Below are positions 1 through 8,248 of a stretch of 64,000 nt of DNA, in pieces. The notes beneath the pieces are model-generated. The model made no database searches, had not been told where the DNA came from, and saw only the letters and a program-made list of their open reading frames with translations. Location of the stretch: NCBI RefSeq assembly GCF_900109615.1, contig NZ_FOIX01000004.1:186001-250000 (forward strand). The letters are read 5' to 3'. This stretch comes from Kaistella antarctica (GTDB taxonomy: Bacteria > Bacteroidota > Bacteroidia > Flavobacteriales > Weeksellaceae). The number at the start of each line of letters is the position of its first letter. The first letter of the stretch is position 1. Position numbers and translations under genes: made by a program.

Positions 1-85
1 CCAATTCAGAGGCCAATTGTTTGGTGGTTTTCTTGGAATCATTCTGGAGTAAAATCAAGAGTTTCTTATCTTTTAAATCTAACAT
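1..85 (-). CDS. Lrp/AsnC-family transcriptional regulator, N-terminal part (cut by window edge)
   Basis: Only the first 28 codons lie in the window. They start at an ATG read leftward from position 85 and begin MLDLKDKKLLILLQNDSKKT, followed by KQLASEL. This is the usual opening of the Lrp/AsnC winged-helix DNA-binding domain (an Asp-x-x-Asp-x-x-Ile/Leu-Leu-x-x-Leu-Gln pattern). The rest of the HTH and the ligand-binding RAM domain lie outside. The gene is divergent from the PLP-dependent sulfur amino acid enzyme at 242, a common arrangement in which an Lrp protein controls the neighbouring amino acid enzyme in response to its substrate. The family call rests on a short stretch. Confidence 0.7.
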   Translation of the reverse strand, partial: MLDLKDKKLLILLQNDSKKTTKQLASEL

Positions 86-158
86 AAGGTGAAATATTTT
101 CGGTTATATTTTAAATATTGAGTAAATATAAATCTTAAATCTAACTATTATTAAAAAA

Positions 159-175
159 TTAGATTTAAAATCTAA
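159..175. promoter_or_regulatory. Palindromic operator candidate between the Lrp gene and the PLP enzyme
   Basis: TTAGATTT-A-AAATCTAA is a perfect inverted repeat with 8-bp arms around one base. It lies 67 bp before the PLP enzyme start and 74 bp before the Lrp-type start. Related half-sites (AAATCTAA or TTAGATTT) recur nearby at about 74-82 and 136-144. Repeated AT-rich dyads between divergent genes are typical of Lrp/AsnC targets. The sequence symmetry is observed; binding by this regulator is inferred. Confidence 0.5.
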
Positions 176-241
176 ACTTTCCAATAAATATTGTATTTAA
201 GTTTAAAAACCCTGACTTTTATCAAAACAAATCATACCCTT

Positions 242-1444
242 ATGGAAAACTTTGATGCAGCAAACAATATTCAGGACTTACAATATTTCGGCGAATTCGG
301 CGGCGTAAATCCCTCAATTTCAGATTCTTCAACCTATACTTTTCTCTCGGCGAAAACGATGTTCGATACGTTTGAAGGCAACACGGAAGGTTGCTATTTA
401 TATTCCCGCCATTCCACGCCGAGCAATCTCTACTTAAGCGAAGCTTTGGCTCAAATGGAAGGAACAGAAAGTGCCAATGTGACAGCGTCGGGCATGGGCG
501 CGATTACTTCTACCCTGCTTCAACTCTGTAAAAGTGGTGATGAAATAGTTTCCAGCAGAACCATTTACGGTGGCACTTACGCTTTCATGAAGAATTTTCT
601 TCCCAGCTATCAAATCAAAACTTCCTTTGTAGATATTACCGATTTAGCGCTCGTTGAAAAAGCAATTACCAAGAACACGAAAATACTTTTCTGCGAAACG
701 GTGAGCAATCCACTTTTAGAAATTGCTGATCTTCGGGAGCTTTCTAAAATCGCTAAAAAGCACAATCTCAAACTTATTGTTGACAATACGTTTTCTCCGT
801 TATCGATTTCTCCGCAAATGCTCGGAACCGATATTACCATTCATAGTTTAACGAAATTCATCAACGGGAGCAGCGATGCGGTGGCAGGAGTTGTTTGCGC
901 TTCGACTCAATTTATTAATGATTTAAAAGACGTGAATTCTGGAGCGTGTATGTTACTCGGACCAACCCTTGACAGTTTTCGGGCAGCAAGCATTCTTAAA
1001 AACTTGCGAACACTTCATATCAGAATGAAGAAACATAGTGAAAATGCGCAATATTTAGCAGAACAGTTTGAAAAAGACGGCTTGACCGTGAAATATCCTG
1101 GCTTAAAAAATCACAAACAGCATGAGCTTTACAAAAGCATGATGAATCCAGAATATGGCTTTGGTGGCTTATTGACTTTAGACGTAAAGACCGTTGGGAA
1201 AGCCAATGAACTGATGGAATTAATGCAGCAGGAAAACTTAGGTTATCTGGCAGTAAGTCTTGGTTTTTATAAAACTCTGTTTTCCGCATCGGGAAGTTCG
1301 ACCTCATCTGAAATCCCAGAAGAAGAGCAAAGAGAAATGGGACTTTCCCAAGGATTGATCCGCATGTCTATTGGCTTAGACCACGACATTAAACGAACGT
1401 ATGAAAAAATGAAATGGTGTATGAATGAAGTTGGTGTCTTGTAG
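242..1444 (+). CDS. PLP-dependent trans-sulfuration enzyme (cystathionine/methionine gamma-lyase family)
   Basis: A 400-residue Cys/Met metabolism PLP enzyme (fold type I, Cys_Met_Meta_PP). Visible family marks are YSRHSTPS near residue 54 (phosphate-binding Tyr and Arg), VDNTFSP with Asp181 for the PLP ring nitrogen, and HSLTKFINGSSD with Lys205 as the probable Schiff-base lysine. At the position of the catalytic Cys of classical methionine gamma-lyases (YGC) this protein has Gly (IYGGTYAFM, near 109-117), as in cystathionine gamma-lyases and synthases. A pure methionine gamma-lyase call would therefore be unsafe. A longer reading frame opens at 191, but the ATG at 242 matches where family members begin. 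The divergent Lrp-type gene and palindrome suggest amino-acid-responsive control. The exact substrate cannot be fixed from sequence. Confidence 0.85.
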   Translation: MENFDAANNIQDLQYFGEFGGVNPSISDSSTYTFLSAKTMFDTFEGNTEGCYLYSRHSTPSNLYLSEALAQMEGTESANVTASGMGAITSTLLQLCKSGDEIVSSRTIYGGTYAFMKNFLPSYQIKTSFVDITDLALVEKAITKNTKILFCETVSNPLLEIADLRELSKIAKKHNLKLIVDNTFSPLSISPQMLGTDITIHSLTKFINGSSDAVAGVVCASTQFINDLKDVNSGACMLLGPTLDSFRAASILKNLRTLHIRMKKHSENAQYLAEQFEKDGLTVKYPGLKNHKQHELYKSMMNPEYGFGGLLTLDVKTVGKANELMELMQQENLGYLAVSLGFYKTLFSASGSSTSSEIPEEEQREMGLSQGLIRMSIGLDHDIKRTYEKMKWCMNEVGVL

Positions 1445-1469
1445 AGTTTCTAAATGAAATAAATAATTG

Positions 1470-1499
1470 AAAAAAGACTTCTTAACGAGGTCTTTTTTA
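1470..1499 (+). terminator. Rho-independent terminator after the PLP enzyme
   Basis: AAAAAAGAC and GTCTTTTTT flank a short loop and end in a T run, 26 bases after the stop codon. It may also serve purE transcripts from the other strand because both arms carry A/T runs. Confidence 0.65.
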
Positions 1500-1518
1500 T
1501 TTTTGTAAATGAGTTTCT

Positions 1519-2022
1519 TTACTGGTCAAAACCATTGGGATGCTTGCTTTTAATCTCCGTTACGGTTCCCAAAACTTTATCTTTCAACGTATTTTGATAT
1601 GCTTCTAACTTTGCTGAAATTGCTTCATCAGCAGTTCCTAAAATTTTCGCCGCCAAAATCCCAGCATTCATTGCTCCATTGAGTGCCATTGTCGCCACCG
1701 GAATTCCCGATGGCATTTGTAGAATTGATAAAACCGAATCCCAGCCATCGATAGAATTCGAGGATAAAATAGGAACACCAATAACGGGTAAAGTCGTGCA
1801 ACTCGCCACCATTCCAGGTAAATGTGCCGCGCCTCCTGCTCCGGCAATAATTACTTTCAAACCTCGTGACTTTGCCGATTTTGCATAGTCAAACATTCTT
1901 TCTGGCGTGCGGTGTGCTGAAACAACCGTCAATTCGTAAGGAATATCCAACGACTTTAAAAAATCTGAAGCTTGTTCCATAATTGCCAAATCACTCTGAC
2001 TTCCCATTATTATTCCGACCAT
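1519..2022 (-). CDS. purE: N5-carboxyaminoimidazole ribonucleotide mutase PurE
   Basis: A 167-residue PurE class I protein. It moves the carboxyl group of N5-CAIR to form CAIR in de novo purine synthesis in the cytoplasm. The conserved GSQSD (residues 8-12), SAHRTP (about 40-45, with the catalytic His), [10 protein letters not shown] and the later [18 protein letters not shown] segment are all intact. Length is normal for the bacterial enzyme. The purK partner is not adjacent on the visible side. The gene converges with the PLP enzyme across a terminator, and 131 bases separate it from the upstream flavoprotein gene, so it may have its own promoter. Confidence 0.95.
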   Translation of the reverse strand: MVGIIMGSQSDLAIMEQASDFLKSLDIPYELTVVSAHRTPERMFDYAKSAKSRGLKVIIAGAGGAAHLPGMVASCTTLPVIGVPILSSNSIDGWDSVLSILQMPSGIPVATMALNGAMNAGILAAKILGTADEAISAKLEAYQNTLKDKVLGTVTEIKSKHPNGFDQ

Positions 2023-2153
2023 TTTTTATATGAATTTTAAGGTTTAAAGTTAATAAAATTTCGACGCTTTAAAATAACTGCTTAATAAAGCAAATTTCTC
2101 TATCAAAAAAATAAAATTAAATGGTAGATCTGCAGAAAAATTAAAAAAGTGCT

Positions 2154-3320
2154 CTAAGAATTCGCAATCGATTTCGCCACCCAATAACCTGTACTGAAGC
2201 ACGCCTGCAAAAGATATCCACCGGTTGGCGCTTCCCAGTCTATCATTTCACCAACACAATATACATTTGGATAATCTTTCAATTCTAGGTTTAGATTTAG
2301 GGCGGGGAAAGCAACTCCACCCGCGGTAGAAATAACCTCGTCAATGGGTCTGAAACTCAAAACTTCAATCGGAAATCTTTTGATGGATTTACTTAAGTAT
2401 TCGATATCGAGATAACTTTCCTTATCCAAAGTTTTCAAAAGATTGATTGCAGGTGTTGATAATTTTAGGTTTCTTTTTAATACGGGACTTATTTTTGATC
2501 CAGTATTTAACTGGTCGAAAATATTGCTTTCAGTTAAATTTGGTTTTAAATCAATATAAATAGTTAAGGGAAAATGATGTTTTCTGGTAAACCGATTCAA
2601 ATAATAAATCGGACTTCCTTCGATTCCATATTTGGTAAAAACGACTTCTCCAATTTTAGAATTTCCTTCAAAAGAAAATTTAATGTTTTTTAAATACTGA
2701 CCTTGTAACTGATGAAACTTAGAATCGGTATTGTAGCCGGAATTAGCAGATTGCAAGGGAGTAATTTCAATATTCTTAGCAACCAAAGTTTCAACCCATT
2801 TTGCATCAGAACCGGTCTTTTTCCACGAACCGCCGCCCATTGCAAAAATTAATTTTGAATAGTTTACGGAAAATTCTTTCCCATTACTTTTAAAATAAAC
2901 AAAAGATTGATCAAAATCTAAAAAGGTATGCTCGTAATGAATGATGATGCCCAGTTGCTCCAACCGATCCAACCAAGCCTTTAAGACCTGAATAGGTTTA
3001 AAATTTTTGGTTGGAAATATCTTACCCGAACTCCCAACATACGTTGTTATGCCTAAATCTTCCAGCCACTGAATTACTTTTTTATTATCAAAACTCTTAA
3101 CAATATTTTGAATTTCTGAAGCTTCATATTTATCTACAAATGGCTCGATTTCTTCACTGTGTGTCAAATTAAAACCACCATTTCCTGCCACCAAAAACTT
3201 ACGAGCTGCGGCTTTATTTTGGTCATAAACATGAACTTTAAATCCTTGTTCGGCCAATTGTTGAGCCGCCATTAAGCCAGCTGGACCAGCGCCGATAATG
3301 ATAATTTGATCTTCTTTCAT
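2154..3320 (-). CDS. HI0933/YhiN-like FAD-dependent flavoprotein (TIGR03862-type)
   Basis: About 388 residues. The N-terminus has a dinucleotide-binding Rossmann motif (IIIIGAGPAGLMAAQQLAEQ) followed by the family's AAARKFLVAGNGGFNLTHSE segment. The C-terminus has VYCVGEMIDWEAPTGGYLLQ, the second FAD-contacting motif of HI0933-like proteins. The biochemical role of this subfamily is poorly defined; a soluble oxidoreductase is the safe description. The frame can be read back to a TTG at 3329, but a TACTTTTG promoter element overlaps that position, so the ATG at 3320 is preferred. Transcript and protein may then start almost together (leaderless). Confidence 0.85.
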   Translation of the reverse strand: MKEDQIIIIGAGPAGLMAAQQLAEQGFKVHVYDQNKAAARKFLVAGNGGFNLTHSEEIEPFVDKYEASEIQNIVKSFDNKKVIQWLEDLGITTYVGSSGKIFPTKNFKPIQVLKAWLDRLEQLGIIIHYEHTFLDFDQSFVYFKSNGKEFSVNYSKLIFAMGGGSWKKTGSDAKWVETLVAKNIEITPLQSANSGYNTDSKFHQLQGQYLKNIKFSFEGNSKIGEVVFTKYGIEGSPIYYLNRFTRKHHFPLTIYIDLKPNLTESNIFDQLNTGSKISPVLKRNLKLSTPAINLLKTLDKESYLDIEYLSKSIKRFPIEVLSFRPIDEVISTAGGVAFPALNLNLELKDYPNVYCVGEMIDWEAPTGGYLLQACFSTGYWVAKSIANS

Positions 3321-3326
3321 CTGCTG

Positions 3327-3334
3327 CAAAAGTA
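3327..3334 (-). promoter_or_regulatory. Bacteroidota -7 promoter element for the flavoprotein gene
   Basis: Read on the minus strand, TACTTTTG matches the TAnnTTTG element recognised by the primary sigma factor of Bacteroidota. It is followed by CAGCAG and then the ATG at 3320, leaving nearly no leader. A clear -33 TTG is not seen. Confidence 0.5.
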
Positions 3335-3465
3335 GGCATTTAGTTTTTCGATAGAACTCGATTTATAAACCTTCATCTCAATGTGAATAACCTTGAAGAC
3401 ATTTGATTAACTTCCAAAAATGAATTTATCGAATTAATCGCATCAGTTCGTCAGTCTGTAACTTT

Positions 3466-3936
3466 CTATTTCCAGTTTTCGTACGGTTCAGTAACCAAGT
3501 TTGAATTGTAATATTTTTCCGCTCCCGTCACTTCTCTTCCGATCCAGTCGGGAATTTCGAAATCTTCATCTTCACTTGTCAGCTCGATTTCTGCTACGAT
3601 TAAACCTTCATTCTTTCCTAAAAATTCGTCGACTTCCCAAACATGATTTCCAACACGAATCTTACATCGGATTTTCGAAAGTTCTGCGACGGCAAATAGA
3701 TCCAACAATTCTTTGGCCTCTTCCAAAGGAATTTCATATTCATATTCCTTACGAGTCGCGCCAACAGAAATTCCTTTGATGGTCAGAAATCCTCGTTCTG
3801 AAGTTTGTCGAACTCGAATTGTTTTGGTCGGATCCGTCAATAAATAACCTTGTCGATAAAATTCGCACACGGGTTTTTCCAGTTGTTCCCATTTTTCTGG
3901 ATTCATTAAAAACTTTCTTTCTATTTCTATTCCCAT
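3466..3936 (-). CDS. CYTH-domain protein (triphosphate tunnel metalloenzyme)
   Basis: A 156-residue CYTH domain. The signature EIERKFLM sits at residues 4-11, and alternating charged strands (TIRVRQTS, FLTIKG, EYEYEIP, KIRCKIRV, WEVDEFLG, GLIVAEIELTSEDE) form the eight-stranded tunnel that binds divalent metal and triphosphate. Single-domain proteins of this size in bacteria are usually inorganic triphosphatases or nucleoside-tripolyphosphatases rather than adenylate cyclases. No fused CHAD domain or polyphosphate gene is nearby. The substrate remains an inference from the family. Confidence 0.85.
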   Translation of the reverse strand: MGIEIERKFLMNPEKWEQLEKPVCEFYRQGYLLTDPTKTIRVRQTSERGFLTIKGISVGATRKEYEYEIPLEEAKELLDLFAVAELSKIRCKIRVGNHVWEVDEFLGKNEGLIVAEIELTSEDEDFEIPDWIGREVTGAEKYYNSNLVTEPYENWK

Positions 3937-4039
3937 TTCGAGCTTATCTATTATTTATTAAATTGAATTTTAATCGGCACAAATTACAACAATTGCAGCG
4001 ACGGAAAAATAGATTACTAGAAATAATTGGCAGACTCAG

Positions 4040-4070
4040 TTGGTCATTATCGTCATAAAATCTACCTTTG
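4040..4070 (+). promoter_or_regulatory. Promoter for the EamA transporter gene
   Basis: TTGG at 4040-4043 and TACCTTTG at 4063-4070 are separated by 19 bases, matching the Bacteroidota -33/-7 pattern. The start codon of the transporter lies 70 bases downstream. Confidence 0.55.
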
Positions 4071-4140
4071 CAAAATCATAATGATGACCATTTCTATCCT
4101 GAATTCCCTCGGAATTCTCAACTAAAATCTTACTTTTTTC

Positions 4141-5040
4141 ATGTTCAAAGATCCCAAATTAGCACTTGCAATCATCACCGTCGCTTTGGTTTGGGGAACC
4201 ACTTTTCTGGGAATTCGCGTCGCCGTAGAAACCATTCCACCTTGGTTTGTAGCCGGACTTCGTCAGTTTTTAGCTGGATTTATTTTACTGATCGTCCTTA
4301 TATTTACAAAAAATTTACAATGGATCGGCTGGAAAAACTTAGGCAGTCAAATCGTGCTGGCTTGCTTAATGTTGATCGTCGCAAATGGAATGACCACCGT
4401 CGCCGAAAAACATTTAACCAGCAGTTTAGCTTCCCTAATCAGCGCCACTTCACCTCTGGCCGTTTTTATTCTGAGCCTTATATTCAGAATGCAAAAATTC
4501 AGCATTCGAGGTTTGGTCGGCGTTCTACTAGGCTTTACGGGGATTCTTCTTATTTTTAAAAATGGCTTGGAAGATTTACTTAATCCCGAATACAGGATGG
4601 GAATTCTCTTTATGTTTTGTGCAATCTCGGGCTGGGCTTTCGGTACCATTTTCACTAAGAAAATTAATCATCAACCGCAGAATATTTCGCTCAATCTTTT
4701 TTATCAATTTAGCTTTGCCGGACTCATCCAGATTCTATTTGGCTTCATTTCGTCCGATCAAAGCGACGTTTCCACTTGGAGTCTTAAAAGCATCTTAGCT
4801 ACAGTATATCTAGCAATTTTTGGTTCTGTGATTGCGTTTTTCGCTTTTCATTACGCCTTGAAAAAAATTACACCGATCCAGATTTCCATCCTTTCTTATG
4901 TCAATACCATTATCGCGATCTTTTTGGGTTGGCTGATTTTAGATGAACCTATTTCGTTTACTTTTATTACGGCAGCGGTGTTAATTATTTGTGGTGTGTT
5001 CATCACCAATTACAAACCGGGAATGTTTAAAAGATCCTGA
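4141..5040 (+). CDS. EamA/DMT-family transporter
   Basis: A 299-residue inner-membrane protein with about ten hydrophobic segments arranged as two EamA repeats, roughly residues 7-140 and 155-293. The opening LALAIITVALVWGTTFLGIR carries the W-G-T/S-x-F motif typical of drug/metabolite transporters, and the second repeat ends with LGWLILDEPISFTFITAAVL, a strong DMT signature. Substrates of this superfamily (amino acids, metabolites, drugs) cannot be predicted here. A long reading frame at 4068-4559 in another frame is a shadow of this gene. Confidence 0.88.
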   Translation: MFKDPKLALAIITVALVWGTTFLGIRVAVETIPPWFVAGLRQFLAGFILLIVLIFTKNLQWIGWKNLGSQIVLACLMLIVANGMTTVAEKHLTSSLASLISATSPLAVFILSLIFRMQKFSIRGLVGVLLGFTGILLIFKNGLEDLLNPEYRMGILFMFCAISGWAFGTIFTKKINHQPQNISLNLFYQFSFAGLIQILFGFISSDQSDVSTWSLKSILATVYLAIFGSVIAFFAFHYALKKITPIQISILSYVNTIIAIFLGWLILDEPISFTFITAAVLIICGVFITNYKPGMFKRS

Positions 5041-5049
5041 TTTTTTTAA

Positions 5050-5160
5050 TTTGGGCGCCTTCATCCATCTGAATTTATCCTGAACCTGTCGAAGGACTAC
5101 GCTTCTCCCTTCTAGCGATGGGCGAGAGCTCCGTTCAAGCTGTGGCGCAGATTTGTTTGA
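5050..5160. repeat. Degenerate interspersed intergenic repeat
   Basis: This non-coding stretch starts with TTTGGGCGCC, contains TCCTGAACCTGTCGAAGGA (close to the CCTTCGACAGGTTCAGG word that recurs in many bacterial intergenic regions), and ends in GGGCGAGAGCTCCGTTCAAG. Its GC-richness stands out from the AT-rich flanks. It partly resembles, in opposite orientation, the element at 62080-62172. No ORF covers it. Assignment as a repeat family rests on remembered patterns and was not searched. Confidence 0.45.
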
Positions 5161-5217
5161 GAATTAAATGAAGTTTCTAAAAATAAAGCTAATTATCCCT
5201 GAGACAACTGCTAAATT

Positions 5218-5940
5218 TTAAAATTGTTGCGATAATTTTTTGAAAAAATCACCAGCTTTCATCAAATGCGAACCGAACCAGGAAAACGCTTCTCCATCAA
5301 CTAAAATAATTTCTTTTTCGGGAAGTTGTAGTTGCAATTCGTCAATATGTTTTTGCTGAAAAGGAAAGGGTTCCGAGGAAAGAAAAATTACGTCGGCAGC
5401 TTGTAATTCTTTAACTGAAACTTCAGGATACCTTTTTTGATCCTTGAACAGATTTTCAAATCCGAACTTTTCTAAAACTTGATTGATAAAAGTATCTGAA
5501 CCGACGGTCATGTAAGGATTTTTCCAAATAAGATAGGCGACGTTTCTTTTTTGAGAAAAATTAACATCGATAAAAACAGAATTGATTTTCTGGTTAATAT
5601 CAAGCGCTAAAGCTTGTTTATTTAATCGAGCTCCAAGCTCAGAAATAAATTCTTGATTATCTTCTAAAGTTTCAATATCGGTTACCCAAACTTTAAAATC
5701 TTTCATTAATTCTTCAACCTGAAGCTTTTCATTTTCCTCTTTATTGGCAATGATCAGATCCGGTTTAAGCGCTTTTATTTTAGCAATATTGAGATTTTTC
5801 GTACCTCCAATAACAGCAACATTACCAACTGAATCTGCAGGATGAATGCAAAATTTCGTTCGCCCGATAACCTCATCAGTTGATAACCCGAAATCAAAAA
5901 GTGTTTCGGTAATACTGGGAACCAGTGAAATGATTTTCAT
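5218..5940 (-). CDS. BtuF/FhuD-like periplasmic-binding-fold protein lacking a signal peptide
   Basis: A 240-residue protein of the helical-backbone metal receptor family (PF01497), the class III substrate-binding fold of vitamin B12 and siderophore transporters. It begins directly with IISLVPSITETLFDFGL, the family's first strand and helix. It has ALKPDLIIANKEEN in the middle and the typical AYLIWKNPYMTVGSDTFINQVLE and VIFLSSEPFPF segments later. No signal peptide or lipobox precedes the fold, so it is probably cytoplasmic, which is unusual for a transporter binding protein. It starts 5 bases after the mgtE stop codon and is likely co-transcribed with mgtE. Ligand unknown. Confidence 0.75.
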   Translation of the reverse strand: MKIISLVPSITETLFDFGLSTDEVIGRTKFCIHPADSVGNVAVIGGTKNLNIAKIKALKPDLIIANKEENEKLQVEELMKDFKVWVTDIETLEDNQEFISELGARLNKQALALDINQKINSVFIDVNFSQKRNVAYLIWKNPYMTVGSDTFINQVLEKFGFENLFKDQKRYPEVSVKELQAADVIFLSSEPFPFQQKHIDELQLQLPEKEIILVDGEAFSWFGSHLMKAGDFFKKLSQQF

Positions 5941-5945
5941 GTCAA

Positions 5946-7265
5946 TTAGAGAAGTTTACCGGCCAAGAACATTCCAGCGATGGTAAAGTAAATAATTAAG
6001 CCCGTAACATCGACTAACGTTGCAACGAAAGGAGCTGAAGAAGTTGCCGGGTCTAATTTGAATCTTTTCAAAACGAAAGGAATCATCGAACCAGAAAGCG
6101 TTCCCCAAAGCACGATCATTACAAGTGAAACTGCAATACTTAAAGCGATATAAACCCAGTGAATTCCGTAATCGTATAAACCGGCTTTTTGCCAAACCAT
6201 AATTCGCACAAAACCAATAGTACCCAGCATTGTTCCCAGGAATACGCCCGAAACGATTTCCTTTTTCATCACATACCACCAATCTCTCAATCGGATTTCC
6301 TGAAGTGCCATGGCACGAATAATCAGCGTTGCAGCTTGGGAACCAGAGTTACCACCACTTGAAATAATCAGCGGAACAAAAAGAGCAAGCACGACTGCCT
6401 TCTCAATTTCATGTTCAAAAAAGCCCATGGCCGAGGCGGTTAACATTTCCGAAAAGAAAAGGATTACCAACCAAGAACCCCTTTTTTTAATCATATCGGT
6501 CCATGAGGTCTGCGTATAAGGCATATCGAGTGCATCTACACCCCCGAATTTCTGAATGTCTTCGGTGTTTTGTGCTTCGATCTGATCTAAAATATCATCA
6601 ATCGTTACGATCCCAACCAAGACTCCAGCTTCCGTTACAATTGGCAAAGCAGATCGGTCATATTTCTCAAAATATGCGACGGCATCTTCTTTACTGGTCG
6701 TTGTTGTAATGGCTACAAAATGATTATCGGTAATTTCGGAAATCAAGGTATCTTCTTCGGCGAGCAATAATGAGCCAATGGCAATATCGTCTACGAGGCG
6801 GTTTTTCTCATCAACCACATAAAGATGGTTCATGGTTTCTACCTTCTTGCCGACTTTTTTTATTTGTTGAAAACATCTTTTGACCGTCCATTCTTTACGA
6901 ATCTGAATATAATAGGGCGTCATCAATCGCGCAATAGAATCAACGTGATAACCCAAAAGCTTCAACGCAATTCTTCTTTCTTGTGGGTTAAGATGATTGA
7001 TGGAATACCGAATCAATTCATCTGGGAAATCCTCTAAAAGTGCGGTTCTATCATCCGGACTCATTTCGTTCAGAATTTCAGAAACCTCTTCACTCCCAAT
7101 GCTGCGAATGGTTTCTTCCTGAAAATCGGGATCCAGATGCGAAAAAACATCAGCTTTGTATTGTTTGGGAACTTTTAGAAATGCAATAAGTCGCGCATCC
7201 GCTTTAAGCTGGCTGAGCGTTTCTGCAATATCTTGAGGATTAAAAATAAGTTCCTGAGTTTCCAA
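5946..7265 (-). CDS. mgtE: Magnesium transporter MgtE
   Basis: About 439 residues in the MgtE order: an N-terminal helical superhelix domain (about 1-130, with [10 protein letters not shown] and [10 protein letters not shown]), two CBS domains (about 130-255, with [17 protein letters not shown] and [23 protein letters not shown]), and five transmembrane helices (about 275-439). The pore region includes [18 protein letters not shown], where family members bind Mg2+. The protein is a Mg2+-gated homodimeric channel in the inner membrane. No in-frame ATG exists near the 5' end: a stop codon lies four codons upstream, and the TTG at 7265 is the best start, supported by the promoter element at 7287-7294. 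Confidence 0.93.
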   Translation of the reverse strand: METQELIFNPQDIAETLSQLKADARLIAFLKVPKQYKADVFSHLDPDFQEETIRSIGSEEVSEILNEMSPDDRTALLEDFPDELIRYSINHLNPQERRIALKLLGYHVDSIARLMTPYYIQIRKEWTVKRCFQQIKKVGKKVETMNHLYVVDEKNRLVDDIAIGSLLLAEEDTLISEITDNHFVAITTTTSKEDAVAYFEKYDRSALPIVTEAGVLVGIVTIDDILDQIEAQNTEDIQKFGGVDALDMPYTQTSWTDMIKKRGSWLVILFFSEMLTASAMGFFEHEIEKAVVLALFVPLIISSGGNSGSQAATLIIRAMALQEIRLRDWWYVMKKEIVSGVFLGTMLGTIGFVRIMVWQKAGLYDYGIHWVYIALSIAVSLVMIVLWGTLSGSMIPFVLKRFKLDPATSSAPFVATLVDVTGLIIYFTIAGMFLAGKLL

Positions 7266-7269
7266 ACTG

Positions 7270-7542
7270 TTGATTTATAAGAAATGCAAAAGTAGCGAAA
7301 ATATTAAGGATGGGAAGGTAAAAAAATTTGTAGTTTTGAGAATTGACGGGTCAATTCATCAGTTTAAATTTAAAAATGAAAAAATAAGGAAAAGAGATAT
7401 CAAATTTTTTCTTTTAGGAGTGTTAACTTTATTTTTAATCGAAAGTGTCTTTAATTGGAAAGAGCACGCCTCTCCATTTAAAGAAGGATTCGATTGTGGT
7501 TATCATGGCACTCCGAAACAATCTAAATCCTCTTTAAAATAA
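7270..7542 (+). CDS. Small single-pass membrane protein, start uncertain
   Basis: An open frame of 90 codons with no ATG; it can be read from a TTG at 7270 but may begin further in, for example after the TAGTTTTG element at 7331-7338. The probable core is a lysine-rich stretch, one hydrophobic helix ([16 protein letters not shown]) and a polar tail with [11 protein letters not shown]. The 5' part overlaps the mgtE promoter region, which argues against the full length. It could be a real small membrane protein with a non-standard start or a remnant whose ATG has been lost. I recognise no family. Confidence 0.35.
   Translation: MIYKKCKSSENIKDGKVKKFVVLRIDGSIHQFKFKNEKIRKRDIKFFLLGVLTLFLIESVFNWKEHASPFKEGFDCGYHGTPKQSKSSLK
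7287..7294 (-). promoter_or_regulatory. Bacteroidota -7 promoter element for mgtE
   Basis: TACTTTTG on the minus strand, followed by CA, about 22 bases before the TTG start of mgtE. It matches TAnnTTTG. The predicted transcript would carry a leader of roughly 15 bases and run through mgtE into the BtuF-like gene. Confidence 0.5.
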
Positions 7543-7561
7543 ACATCCTAAAAACACCACC

Positions 7562-8167
7562 ATGAAAAAGCTAATCATCTTGCTTTCAGTAAATCTGATT
7601 TTAAGTTCTTGTAATCAAAACAAAGAAACGATGGTTTCTCAAAGCATCGAGCAAAATAAAAATACACCAGATTCCCTACAGGTAAATGAGGAAGCTTTTG
7701 CGCTGCATGAAAATGAGACCTCGATGGAAAATCCTGCTTCAATAGACCCTGCAAAAGAATGGCTGGAAGATTTATTTAAATGTACCAACGGAAACAAATT
7801 TTGCTTTTACATGGAAACAGAAGAGCGCGCAACGACGAAAAGATTTTATCAATTTATGGTTGATTCAGAAGAAATTTATGGTGCTTCTGCTTTGTCAGAA
7901 GAAGAAATGCCCCTCGCGAAAAAGAAGTACAAAGATAAATGGGCCAAGATTTATAAGTTAAGAAAGGATATGGAACCCTGGCTGTTTGGTCGTGCTCAAG
8001 ATGATATGGAAAACATTAAAAATGTTACAATAGAAAAGATTTCGGATTTAAAGTATCGCGTATTTGTAGATTACGGCGAATCTTATCAAACCTCAAATGA
8101 AGTAACGCTCATCAAAAATAAAAATTCTTATCTCATCGATTATTGTGATACTGAATATTTGGATTGA
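7562..8167 (+). CDS. Hypothetical lipoprotein
   Basis: A 201-residue protein with a type II signal peptide (MKKLIILLSVNLILSSC; lipobox LSSC, mature Cys17), so it should be lipid-anchored in the envelope. After an acidic, low-complexity linker (about 20-65) comes a soluble domain with two cysteines close together (CTNGNKFC, possible disulfide) and alternating charged strands near the C-terminus (YRVFVDYGES, EVTLIKNKNSYLIDYC). The overall look is of a small NTF2-like or DUF-type periplasmic lipoprotein, but I do not recognise a named family. It lies 19 bases after the uncertain small ORF. Confidence 0.8.
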   Translation: MKKLIILLSVNLILSSCNQNKETMVSQSIEQNKNTPDSLQVNEEAFALHENETSMENPASIDPAKEWLEDLFKCTNGNKFCFYMETEERATTKRFYQFMVDSEEIYGASALSEEEMPLAKKKYKDKWAKIYKLRKDMEPWLFGRAQDDMENIKNVTIEKISDLKYRVFVDYGESYQTSNEVTLIKNKNSYLIDYCDTEYLD

Positions 8168-8236
8168 GCTTAAACGATCACTTATAATTCCAGAAAAATT
8201 AACTTATCCTTAAAACAGTTCCACACTCGAATTGCT

Positions 8237-8244
8237 TAAATTTG
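8237..8244 (+). promoter_or_regulatory. Promoter -7 element of the NUDIX gene
   Basis: TAAATTTG, matching TAnnTTTG, ends only 4 bases before the ATG at 8249. If used, the transcript would be leaderless or nearly so. Confidence 0.45.
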
Positions 8245-8248
8245 AATT

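Noticed and set aside
86-241. SAM riboswitch upstream of the sulfur amino acid enzyme
   Set aside because: The leader is AT-rich with only a DNA dyad and no GC-rich helices or conserved riboswitch words.
4068-4559. A 163-codon open frame overlapping the EamA transporter
   Set aside because: It lies in a different frame of a clear EamA gene, and its translation is rich in Arg/His/Ser/Asn without domain sense.
5956-6282. A 108-codon frame inside mgtE
   Set aside because: Shadow frame of the transmembrane part of mgtE; low-complexity aromatic and Cys-rich translation.
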